A stretch of 6,175 nucleotides of DNA. It comes from Rhodospirillaceae bacterium UBA6608 (GTDB lineage: Bacteria; Pseudomonadota; Alphaproteobacteria; Rhodospirillales_A; Casp-alpha2). The position numbers were made by a program, and so were the translations under genes. Below, one piece after another: positions 1-5,789 of this stretch (positions are counted from its first letter, which is position 1; every line of letters starts with the position of its first letter). Under the pieces are notes generated by a model, which saw only the letters and a list, made by a program, of their open reading frames with translations, was not told the origin of the DNA and ran no database searches. The stretch lies in contig DJHY01000173.1 of the NCBI GenBank assembly GCA_002433335.1, forward strand, positions 1,370 through 7,544. The letters are read 5' to 3'.

Positions 1-252
1 CCCGCCGATATTACCCAGGCCCAGGACCGCCGAGCCGTTGGAGATCACGGCGACTAGATTCTGGCGGCCGGTCAACTGCGCGGCGGCTTCGGGATTGTCC
101 TTGATCTCAAGGCAGGCATAGGCGACGCCGGGAGAATAGGCGAGCGCCAGGTCGCTCTGCGTGGCAAGCGGTTTGGTTGCCGTGATCTCAAGTTTTCCGG
201 GCACCGGTTCCGCATGATAGCGAAGTGCCCGGTCCTTCAGGGTGTTATCCAT
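1..252 (-). CDS. maeB: NADP-dependent malic enzyme, N-terminal part (cut by window edge)
   Basis: Reading the minus strand from the ATG at 252 gives 84 uninterrupted codons running off the left edge. The peptide begins MDNTLKDRALRYH and contains PVPGKLEIT, the block TKPLATQSDLALAYSPGVAY and VAVISNGSAVLGLGNIGG. These match the conserved N-terminal region of bacterial MaeB-type malic enzymes, which oxidatively decarboxylate malate to pyruvate with reduction of NAD(P)+ in the cytoplasm. MaeB proteins are usually about 750-770 residues with a C-terminal phosphotransacetylase-like domain; only the first tenth is visible, so that domain and cofactor preference cannot be judged. The start is supported by AGAGGA (258-263, read on the minus strand) five bases upstream of the ATG. 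The gene is divergent from the phosphodiesterase gene. The symbol is given by family resemblance. Confidence 0.9.
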   Translation of the reverse strand, partial: MDNTLKDRALRYHAEPVPGKLEITATKPLATQSDLALAYSPGVAYACLEIKDNPEAAAQLTGRQNLVAVISNGSAVLGLGNIGG

Positions 253-326
253 CCCAGTCCTCTTTTCTTATTGATGGGTGGGTTTGTAAGAAAGGTCTTG
301 TAAGCGTGATACCTAATCGGCAGAAA

Positions 327-345
327 GACAATGATTTTCATTGCT
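327..345. promoter_or_regulatory. Candidate Fur/Mur-type operator in the divergent spacer
   Basis: The sequence GACAATGATTTTCATTGCT contains a 6-bp dyad, CAATGA (329-334) and TCATTG (338-343), around TTT. It matches the classical 19-bp Fur box GATAATGATAATCATTATC at 13 of 19 positions, with 11 of 13 in the core. It lies between the malic enzyme start (252) and the preferred phosphodiesterase start (357), so it could act on either gene. In alphaproteobacteria Fur homologues may respond to manganese (Mur) or iron. I see no convincing -35/-10 pair around it, and a short AT-rich dyad can arise by chance. Confidence 0.3.
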
Positions 346-356
346 GGATTCATCCC

Positions 357-1112
357 TTGAAGACCGACCCTTCGCCTTTGCCCAGTGCCACCTTGCCCCG
401 CGTGATCGGCCACCGTGGCGCAGCCGGTCATGCGCCGGAAAATACCCTGGCCAGTCTGCGCAAAGCCTATGAACTGGGCGCAAGCTGCGTTGAATTCGAC
501 GTCATGCTGACGGCCGAAGGCACGCCGGTGCTGTTTCATGACGAATCCTTGGAGCGCACGACGAGCGGAATTGGGCGGCTTGCCGACCATCGCTGGGAGG
601 ATGTTCGCGACCTGGATGTCGGGAGTTGGTTCTCGTCTGCATACAGGAATGAGCGAATCCCCTCGCTCCATCAGGCGCTGGCGGTTTTGGGACGTCTGAA
701 TCTCAGCGCCAATGTGGAATTGAAGCCGGCCAAGGACCATGACGCCACGACCGGCGTGATCGTGGCCAAAACGTTGCAGGAAAGCTGGCCCGCGAACCTT
801 CCCGCACCCGTGATTTCGAGTTTTTCCGGTAAAGCCCTGTTCGCCGCCGCCGATCAGGCGCCGGAATTTCCCCGGGCCTTGCTGGTTTGGGAATTCCCCG
901 CCAACTGGCAGGCCCGCTGCGAAGCCATCGGCGCGACGGCCTTGCACGCCAGCGTCGAGCACCTGACCGAGGCCCAGGCGCGGGACGTCGTGGCCGCCGG
1001 ATATGCCCTGCGGGTCTATACGGTGAACGATCCCGCCCAGGCGCAGATGTTGTTCGACTGGGGCGTGGAAAGCGTGTTCAGCGATTTTCCCGACAGGATA
1101 ACCCCGCCATGA
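357..1112 (+). CDS. Glycerophosphodiester phosphodiesterase (UgpQ-like)
   Basis: The 251-residue product is a single GDPD domain of the cytoplasmic UgpQ type (E. coli UgpQ is 247 aa). Such enzymes hydrolyse glycerophosphodiesters to sn-glycerol-3-phosphate plus an alcohol in a TIM barrel. Numbered from the TTG at 357, family hallmarks are VIGHRGA (catalytic His19), APENT (26-30), EFDV with metal ligands Glu46 and Asp48, FHDE with second catalytic His61, and the NVELKP strand with Glu121 and Lys123. The end shows VYTVND and SDFPD, also typical. There is no signal peptide. Start choice is uncertain: no ATG exists upstream of the HRG motif in this frame. In-frame options are GTG 225, GTG 306, TTG 357 and GTG 402. 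TTG 357 leaves 15 residues before the VIGHRG strand, avoids overlapping the malic enzyme and has a weak TGGA eight bases upstream. The stop overlaps an ATG (ATGA), and the transporter starts 34 bases later. Confidence 0.9.
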   Translation: MKTDPSPLPSATLPRVIGHRGAAGHAPENTLASLRKAYELGASCVEFDVMLTAEGTPVLFHDESLERTTSGIGRLADHRWEDVRDLDVGSWFSSAYRNERIPSLHQALAVLGRLNLSANVELKPAKDHDATTGVIVAKTLQESWPANLPAPVISSFSGKALFAAADQAPEFPRALLVWEFPANWQARCEAIGATALHASVEHLTEAQARDVVAAGYALRVYTVNDPAQAQMLFDWGVESVFSDFPDRITPP

Positions 1113-1146
1113 CGATGCGCGGCCGGGTTGAGGCGGAGATGTCCTG

Positions 1147-2106
1147 ATGGCGATCATGGCGGCCATGAAGGGGTCCGCCGCGCCGGGCCGGGCGATCGCG
1201 CTGGCCGTCGCGGGCGGGGCGCTGTTGACGATTTCGGATGCCGGGTTGAAGTTTCTGGCCCAGGAACTGCCGCCGGGGCAGATCATGTTCATTCGCGGCG
1301 TGATCGCCAGTTTCGCGTTGGTCATGGCGACGCTCGGGACGCGCGGCCCGTCGGCATTGATGCCCAAGAAGTGGCGATTGCATGTGGCGCGCGGGATGAT
1401 GGCGGCGCTGGCGACGTTTACCTACCTCGTCGGCGTGACGGAGCTGCCCTTGGCGACGGCGACGTCGATCCTGTTCGCCAGCCCGATCCTGCTGACGGCC
1501 ATGGCCCCGGTATTCATCGGCGAGAGCGTCGGTTGGCGGCGTTGGCTGGCGGTCGTTGTTGGCTTTATCGGCGTGTTGATCATCGTTCGGCCGGCGGGCG
1601 AGGCGTTTCAATGGGCCTCGATCATGATCCTGCTGGCGGCACTGGGTGAATCGACGCGTGATTTGATCACGCGTGGGGCCTCCGGTCGGGAAACGACGCA
1701 TTCCATGCTGTTGAGCATGATGATTCTAGCGTCCATCGCCGGGTTGTTCATCCCGCCTTATGAATGGCCGAAGCTGTCGGGCACTTATTGGCTGATGATC
1801 ATCATGGCGAGTTTGATCTGGACTTCGGCCCATTTCCTGTTGATCGAGGCGTTCCAATACGGCGAGGCCGCGTTGCTGGCGCCGTTCCGTTACTGCAATC
1901 TGTTCTTCGCCGCGATTCTGGGGTTCCTGGTTTGGGGCGATCTGCCCGATTGGCTGACCTGGGTCGGTAGCGCGGTGATCATCTCGTCGGGGCTCTACAT
2001 CCTTCACCGCGAGGTCTTGCGTAGAGCGGCGGTGATGGGCACCGACCCGGTGTTGGACGGCACCGGGGCCGAGAGTGGGGACGTCGACGGAGAGACGCCG
2101 CGATGA
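1147..2106 (+). CDS. DMT-superfamily (EamA) transporter, copy 1
   Basis: This 319-residue, very hydrophobic protein has two EamA halves and about ten predicted helices (roughly 15-35, 44-63, 80-98, 103-124, 132-148, 155-170, 187-204, 214-235, 243-262, 269-286). Conserved blocks include IGESVGWRRW (124-133), VLIIVRP (143-149) and the end FLVWGDLPD...TWVGSAV...GLYILHRE. The drug/metabolite transporter superfamily moves small metabolites across the inner membrane; the substrate cannot be read from sequence. The ATG at 1147 is supported by GGAG (1135-1138) eight bases upstream and by exact alignment of the first residues with copy 2 (MAIMAAMKGSAAPGRAI against MPLMTAVHGSSAPGRAI). The protein has a hydrophilic, acidic C-terminal tail of about 28 residues (292-319) that is mostly lacking in copy 2. 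The stop overlaps the spmAB start (ATGA), implying translational coupling. Confidence 0.93.
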   Translation: MAIMAAMKGSAAPGRAIALAVAGGALLTISDAGLKFLAQELPPGQIMFIRGVIASFALVMATLGTRGPSALMPKKWRLHVARGMMAALATFTYLVGVTELPLATATSILFASPILLTAMAPVFIGESVGWRRWLAVVVGFIGVLIIVRPAGEAFQWASIMILLAALGESTRDLITRGASGRETTHSMLLSMMILASIAGLFIPPYEWPKLSGTYWLMIIMASLIWTSAHFLLIEAFQYGEAALLAPFRYCNLFFAAILGFLVWGDLPDWLTWVGSAVIISSGLYILHREVLRRAAVMGTDPVLDGTGAESGDVDGETPR

Positions 2107-3404
2107 ACGTGATCTTCCTGGCCATCGTGGCCATCGCCTTTGTCATGGGGGCGGTCCGGCAAATCGCCTGGGACGGTCTGGGCGAGGCACCGATGTCCCT
2201 GTTGGGCAAGGCCATGATCGACGCCGCCGGTGGGGCCGTGACCCTGGCGATCGGTCTGGTCGGCGTCATGGCCTTGTTCCTGGGCCTGATGAAGGTGGCC
2301 GAGGAAGGGGGACTGCTGCGCATCATCGCCAAGGTGCTGCGCCCCTTGATGGTGCGCCTGTTCCCGGACGTTCCCGCCGATCACCCGGCCATGGGCTCGA
2401 TGATCCTGAACATGTCGGCCAACGCCCTGGGCCTGGGCAACGCGGCCACGCCGTTCGGCATTCGCGCCATGCAGCAGCTGGACGAACTGAACCCGCATAA
2501 GGGCACGGCGACCAATGCGATGGCCTTATTCCTGGCGATCAATACGTCGTCGGTGACGTTGCTGCCGACCGGGGTGATCGCCCTGCGCGCCGCCGCCGGG
2601 TCGACCGATCCCGCCGGGATCGTACCGACGACCCTGTTCGCGACGATCTGTTCGACCGCGATCGCGATCATCACCGCCAAGTTATTGGCGCCGCGTTTCG
2701 CCGCCGGGCCCGTGTCTGATCCTGGGGAACCGGCGCGTGCCGACGCTGCCGCCGTGGACGTCGTCTCGAAGCCGATGGAGGAACAACACGGCGGCGGAAC
2801 GGAAGCTTATCCCTTGTGGGTGTCGGTTACGGCGCTGCTGACGGTTGGGGCCCTGGTGCCGCTGACGGTCATTTACGGTCGTTCGATCGCGCCATGGATC
2901 GTGCCGGGATTGATGGTGTTGCTGCTGGGCTTCGGCGCGGCCAAGCGGGTTGCTGTCTACGAATGCTTCGTCGAGGGAGCCAAGGACGGCTTCAACGTGG
3001 CCTTGCGGATCATCCCTTATCTGGTTGCGATCTTGACCGCCGTCGCCATGTTCCGCGCGTCGGGCGCGATGGACGCGGTGGTCGGCCCCCTGGGCGCGGT
3101 GACGGAATTGTTCGGACTTCCCGCGGAAGCCCTGCCGATGGCGCTGCTGCGGCCCTTGTCGGGATCGGGCGCCTATGGCGTCCTGGCGTCGATCATCCAA
3201 GACCCGGCTCATGGACCGGACAGCCTCGTCGGCTATCTGGTGTCAACCTTCCAGGGGTCGACGGAGACGACTTTCTACGTATTGGCGGTCTACTTCGGCG
3301 CGGTCGGCATCCGGCGCATTCGTCATGCCCTGTTCGCGGCCTTGTTGGCGGACGTGGCGGGGATTGCCGCCGCCGTGTTCATCGTTAATCAACTTTACGG
3401 GTAG
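2103..3404 (+). CDS. Fused SpmA-SpmB nucleoside-recognition (Gate) membrane protein
   Basis: The 433-residue protein joins two regions that are separate proteins in Bacillus. Residues 1 to about 200 resemble SpmA, with signature NMSANALGLGNAATPFG (103-119), and then LFLAINTSSVTLLPTG (142-157). Residues 203-235 form a hydrophilic linker. Residues 237-433 resemble SpmB, with RPLSGSGAYG (350-359) and TFQGSTETTFYV (382-393). Both halves contain the Gate/nucleoside-recognition fold and several membrane helices. In Bacillus subtilis SpmA and SpmB are needed for spore core dehydration. Fused homologues occur in non-sporulating Gram-negatives, where the role is unknown; transport or gating is inference. 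The ATG at 2103 overlaps the upstream stop and has GGAGAG (2089-2094) eight bases before it. The family assignment is firm, the function is not. Confidence 0.92.
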   Translation: MNVIFLAIVAIAFVMGAVRQIAWDGLGEAPMSLLGKAMIDAAGGAVTLAIGLVGVMALFLGLMKVAEEGGLLRIIAKVLRPLMVRLFPDVPADHPAMGSMILNMSANALGLGNAATPFGIRAMQQLDELNPHKGTATNAMALFLAINTSSVTLLPTGVIALRAAAGSTDPAGIVPTTLFATICSTAIAIITAKLLAPRFAAGPVSDPGEPARADAAAVDVVSKPMEEQHGGGTEAYPLWVSVTALLTVGALVPLTVIYGRSIAPWIVPGLMVLLLGFGAAKRVAVYECFVEGAKDGFNVALRIIPYLVAILTAVAMFRASGAMDAVVGPLGAVTELFGLPAEALPMALLRPLSGSGAYGVLASIIQDPAHGPDSLVGYLVSTFQGSTETTFYVLAVYFGAVGIRRIRHALFAALLADVAGIAAAVFIVNQLYG

Positions 3405-3431
3405 AAGGTTCTCTCTTTCCACCGACCCAAC

Positions 3432-3437
3432 GAAGGG
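3432..3437 (+). promoter_or_regulatory. Ribosome binding site of DMT copy 2
   Basis: GAAGGG lies eight bases before the ATG at 3446 in the 41-bp gap after the spmAB stop. It fixes the start and shows this gene does not depend on start/stop overlap for translation, unlike its two upstream neighbours. The gap (3405-3445) shows no hairpin terminator or clear promoter, so co-transcription with spmAB remains likely. Confidence 0.65.
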
Positions 3438-3445
3438 TTTCGACC

Positions 3446-4354
3446 ATGCCTTTGATGACCGCCGTTCACGGTTCCAGCGCGCCCGGCCGCGCTATTTTAG
3501 CCATGCTTGCGGGCGGTATTCTGATCACCGGGAACGACGCGGCCATGAAGTGGCTGGTTGCGGGCTATCCCGTCGGCCAATTGCTGTTCATGCGCGGGCT
3601 GTTCGCTTTTGTCGCCATCGCCTTTCTGGTGCGGTTCTATGGCGGATTGGCAAGCCTCAGGATCATCAATCCGAAATTGCACGTGATGCGCGGGTTGCTG
3701 GTCGTCCTCGGTACTTTCTGTTTCATCAACGGCCTGCGTCACCTGACGTTGGCGGACGCCACGGCCATCGTCTACGCCGGGCCGCTGTTCGTCACGGCCC
3801 TGGCACCGCTGTTGATCGGCGAGCATATCGGCTGGCGGCGGTGGTGCGCCGTGATGGGCGGGTTCATGGGGGTGTTGATCATCATCCGCCCCGGGACCGA
3901 AGCCATGCAATGGGCCGCGATCTTTCCCCTGGGGTCGGCCCTGGCCGGGGCCTTACGCGACCTGATCACGCGCAGCGCCTCGGCGACGGAACATTCCAAC
4001 GCGGTCTTGGCGACCAGCACGGCGGCGGCGGCCTTGGCTGGGCTGGTTACGCTCCCTTTCGGTTGGGAGCCGATCGCCCTCAAGGACTTGGGTGTGATGG
4101 CTCTGTCCGGCGTGTTGCTCGGCTCGGCTCATTTCCTGATGATCGAATCGTTCCGCTACGGCGAAGCCGGGCTGGTCGTGCCCTTTAAGTATTTGAACCT
4201 GATGTTCGCCGTCTTGGTTGGATTTCTGGTCTGGGGTGATCTGCCCGATGCTTGGACTTGGGTGGGCTCAGCGGTGCTGGTGACCAGCGGCTTGTATATC
4301 CTGCACCGCGAGCGGCTGCAGCGGTCCGGCGGCAGACCGACCGGCGCTTCCTGA
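3446..4354 (+). CDS. DMT-superfamily (EamA) transporter, copy 2
   Basis: This 302-residue polytopic protein has two EamA halves and about ten membrane helices at the same positions as copy 1. Residues 1-290 align with copy 1 without any gap, about 141 identical by hand count (roughly 49%). Shared blocks are IGE-IGWRRW (124-133), VLII-RP (143-149), RDLITR-AS (171-179), SAHFL-IE-F-YGEA (227-241) and a nearly identical C-terminal segment FLVWGDLPD to GLYILHRE (260-289). It is a member of the inner-membrane drug/metabolite transporter superfamily with unknown substrate. The start is supported by an RBS and by alignment with the paralogue. Differences from copy 1 cluster in residues 51-70 and 181-225, and the acidic tail is absent. 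It ends 18 bp from the convergent Sel1-repeat gene, with no clear terminator between them. Confidence 0.93.
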   Translation: MPLMTAVHGSSAPGRAILAMLAGGILITGNDAAMKWLVAGYPVGQLLFMRGLFAFVAIAFLVRFYGGLASLRIINPKLHVMRGLLVVLGTFCFINGLRHLTLADATAIVYAGPLFVTALAPLLIGEHIGWRRWCAVMGGFMGVLIIIRPGTEAMQWAAIFPLGSALAGALRDLITRSASATEHSNAVLATSTAAAALAGLVTLPFGWEPIALKDLGVMALSGVLLGSAHFLMIESFRYGEAGLVVPFKYLNLMFAVLVGFLVWGDLPDAWTWVGSAVLVTSGLYILHRERLQRSGGRPTGAS

Positions 4355-4372
4355 CGGATAGGCTGGGAAGGC

Positions 4373-5650
4373 TTACTTGGCCGGCGCGACCGTCAACGGC
4401 GTGCCGACCGCCGCGCCACCAGCGGGAGGCGCGGAGAACGTCGGCGATTCCGGCTTGGTCACATCCGACGGCAGGGCTTTTTTCAGCGCATCACGGGCGA
4501 CGATCGCCTTCTGGTCACCGTTTTCGGCGGCGGCGCTGATCCATTTGTAGGCCAGCTTGTCGTCCTTCGGCACACCCTGGCCGTTGTAATACAGGATGCC
4601 CAGATTGTACTGCGCCGCGGCGTTGCTCTTCTCTGCCGCGCGGCCGAACCACTGCGCGGCCTTGGCATAGTCCTTGGCGACGCCGGTGCCGTTATAATGC
4701 ATCACGCCGATGGAATATTGCGCGCCCGGATGGCCGTCGATGGCGGCCTGGGCGAACAGCTTGGCGGCCTCGGCTTTTTCTTCGTCGGTCTTGGCGTTGG
4801 CGAACAGGGCCAGGGCGCGTTTGTAGGTCAGGTCCGCCGCAGCCAGACGTTCTTCAGCCGTGGCCGGTTCGGGGGCTGCCGGCGCGGCCGGTAGGGCTGC
4901 CGTTTCCTGCGCTGCCGGTTCCGGCGCGGCGGGGGCTTCCTCTTTCGCCGCGGGCGTATGGGTCAGGTCCATCGGCTTGGCGGTGGCCTCCGGCGCGGGC
5001 GTTGCCTGGGCCGGAGCTTCATGCGCGGGTTCGGCGGCTTTGTGTTCGGGGGCCTGCGGTGCATCCTGATGGGCTGTCTCCATCGGCGCTGCGGCCTCTG
5101 GTTTTGCTTCGGGCGCGGCCTCGTGCATGGGGGCTCCATGTGCGCCGGCCTGTTCGCCGCCTTCGCGTTGAATATCTGCGGGCAGGGCTTCGGCCTCGTG
5201 CAGGGCCGGAGCAGCGCCTTCGGCGGCGTGCTCGGGCGCCTTGTCCGGGGCGTGGTCCGCGGGCATCGCGCCGTGTTCTTCCTTGGCCGGTTCCTTGGGG
5301 TCGTCCGGGCGGGGCATCGGCTCCATCTGGGTGACGTGTCGGATCGGCGGCAGGTTCAAGGAAACCTGGGACGTCAGGTCCAAGTCGAACCGATCGCGCA
5401 GGTCCCACCAGATGGTGCGCGCGGTGAACAGCGCGTCGTCGCCGCTGAAGTCCGCGCTGTCTTTGATATGGTGCTTTAGATCCATGATCTTGGCGAGATG
5501 CGCATCGGGCAGGCCGAGCGACCGCAATCGCGCCGCCAAGGCGTCGTCGTCATAGAATACCGCTACGCCGACCCCCGCACCGGCGGCGACGATCACGAGC
5601 AGGATGAATCCGGTTAACAGTTGCCCCAAGGGGCCTCTGCGCTTCGCCAT
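4373..5650 (-). CDS. Membrane-anchored Sel1/TPR-like repeat protein with long Ala/Pro/Glu linker
   Basis: The 425-residue product starts MAKRRGPLGQ, then has one membrane helix (about 10-32). The positive residues before it predict an N-in topology with the rest in the periplasm. Residues 33-110 are a mixed, probably folded segment (WWDLRDRFDLDL at 81-92). Residues 111-265 are low-complexity, rich in Ala, Pro and Glu, with about ten His. A short helical lead-in is followed by Sel1-like 36-residue repeats at 292-327 and 328-363 (motifs GAQYSIGVMHYNGTGVAKD and AAQYNLGILYYNGQGVPKD) and a degenerate third at 364-393; a Pro/Ala-rich tail ends the protein. Sel1 repeats mediate protein-protein contacts, so a scaffold or envelope role is inference. 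A GTG at 5677 would add nine residues, but the strong AGGAGG (5661-5666) would then lie inside the gene, so the ATG at 5650 is preferred. No specific family was recognised. Confidence 0.85.
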   Translation of the reverse strand: MAKRRGPLGQLLTGFILLVIVAAGAGVGVAVFYDDDALAARLRSLGLPDAHLAKIMDLKHHIKDSADFSGDDALFTARTIWWDLRDRFDLDLTSQVSLNLPPIRHVTQMEPMPRPDDPKEPAKEEHGAMPADHAPDKAPEHAAEGAAPALHEAEALPADIQREGGEQAGAHGAPMHEAAPEAKPEAAAPMETAHQDAPQAPEHKAAEPAHEAPAQATPAPEATAKPMDLTHTPAAKEEAPAAPEPAAQETAALPAAPAAPEPATAEERLAAADLTYKRALALFANAKTDEEKAEAAKLFAQAAIDGHPGAQYSIGVMHYNGTGVAKDYAKAAQWFGRAAEKSNAAAQYNLGILYYNGQGVPKDDKLAYKWISAAAENGDQKAIVARDALKKALPSDVTKPESPTFSAPPAGGAAVGTPLTVAPAK

Positions 5651-5660
5651 GGCGGCGAGT

Positions 5661-5666
5661 CCTCCT
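5661..5666 (-). promoter_or_regulatory. Strong ribosome binding site deciding the start of the Sel1-repeat gene
   Basis: Read on the minus strand this is AGGAGG inside GAAGGAGGAC, ten bases before the ATG at 5650. It is the best Shine-Dalgarno match in the window and argues against the GTG at 5677, which lies upstream of it. Confidence 0.75.
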
Positions 5667-5674
5667 TCGCCGAG

Positions 5675-5717
5675 CACCTAATCTATTTAATCTAAGGTGT
5701 TTTTTCCTCGCGTGGAA
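5675..5717 (-). promoter_or_regulatory. AT-rich segment, possible promoter of the Sel1-repeat gene
   Basis: An AT-rich stretch stands out in a GC-rich spacer directly upstream of the Sel1-repeat gene. On the minus strand TTCCAC (5717-5712) and TAGATT (5694-5689) are separated by 17 bases; the -10 matches the sigma-70 consensus at 4 of 6 positions, the -35 at only 2. The segment also carries a direct repeat TAATCTA (5679-5685 and 5688-5694, plus strand) flanked by inverted CACCT (5675-5679) and AGGTG (5695-5699), which could be a regulator site. Transcription would start about 30 bases before the ATG. Confidence 0.25.
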
Positions 5718-5733
5718 CCCGCCAAAAGGTCGT

Positions 5734-5771
5734 GGCGGGCGGAACGGGTGTTAAATCCTGTTCCACCCGCC
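5734..5771 (-). terminator. GC-rich hairpin after the ThDP enzyme gene, candidate terminator
   Basis: Minus-strand arms GGCGGGTGGAAC (5771-5760) and GTTCCGCCCGCC (5745-5734) pair over 12 positions with one G-U wobble around a 14-base loop. On the plus strand the wobble becomes a C-A mismatch, so the structure fits minus-strand RNA best. It begins about 20 bases after the stop of the ThDP enzyme gene. The following U run is short (TTTT about six bases after the stem), so intrinsic termination may be weak or the hairpin may only protect the 3' end. Confidence 0.4.
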
Positions 5772-5789
5772 TTTCGACCGGTCGAAAGG
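5770..5789. repeat. Perfect 20-bp palindrome abutting the ThDP gene stop codon
   Basis: CCTTTCGACCGGTCGAAAGG is identical to its own reverse complement across all 20 bases. It directly follows the TGA stop (5792-5790) of the minus-strand gene. As RNA it would fold as an 8-bp stem with a CCGG loop; as DNA it could be a dimeric protein site. No T tract follows it, so it is not an intrinsic terminator by itself. Its first two bases are shared with the neighbouring GC-rich hairpin. Confidence 0.6.

Noticed and set aside
225..356. Extended N-terminus of the phosphodiesterase from GTG 225 or GTG 306
   Set aside because: The added residues show no relation to the GDPD fold, the first option overlaps the malic enzyme start on the other strand, and a Fur-like dyad occupies part of this stretch. 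GTG 306 with AAAGG ten bases upstream cannot be fully excluded.
237..1367. Long minus-strand open frame (376 codons) opposite the phosphodiesterase and DMT copy 1
   Set aside because: It lies antisense to two clearly recognisable genes, its translation has Arg/Pro/Gly/His-rich composition typical of GC-rich shadow frames, and it shows no recognisable domain.
3175..4188. Plus-strand frame of 337 codons spanning the spmAB end and DMT copy 2
   Set aside because: It is in a different frame from two well-supported genes, is Arg-rich with no hydrophobic pattern, and crosses an intergenic gap.
1147..4354. Direct DNA repeats between the two DMT genes as a recombination hotspot
   Set aside because: The proteins are similar, but the DNA has diverged; comparing the most conserved 3' part I find only short identical runs of about a dozen bases, too short to suggest efficient homologous recombination.
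4347..4380. Possible terminator between convergent DMT copy 2 and Sel1-repeat genes
   Set aside because: Only a 5-bp CTTCC/GGAAG pairing with a long loop is present, without a T run on either side.
4958..5479. Plus-strand frames opposite the Sel1-repeat gene
   Set aside because: These Gly/Arg-rich frames mirror the low-complexity Ala/Pro/Glu linker of the minus-strand gene, which has the ribosome binding site, membrane anchor and repeat domain.
5651..5677. GTG start at 5677 for the Sel1-repeat gene
   Set aside because: It would place the AGGAGG site within the coding region, lies in the AT-rich probable promoter segment and has no good ribosome binding site of its own.
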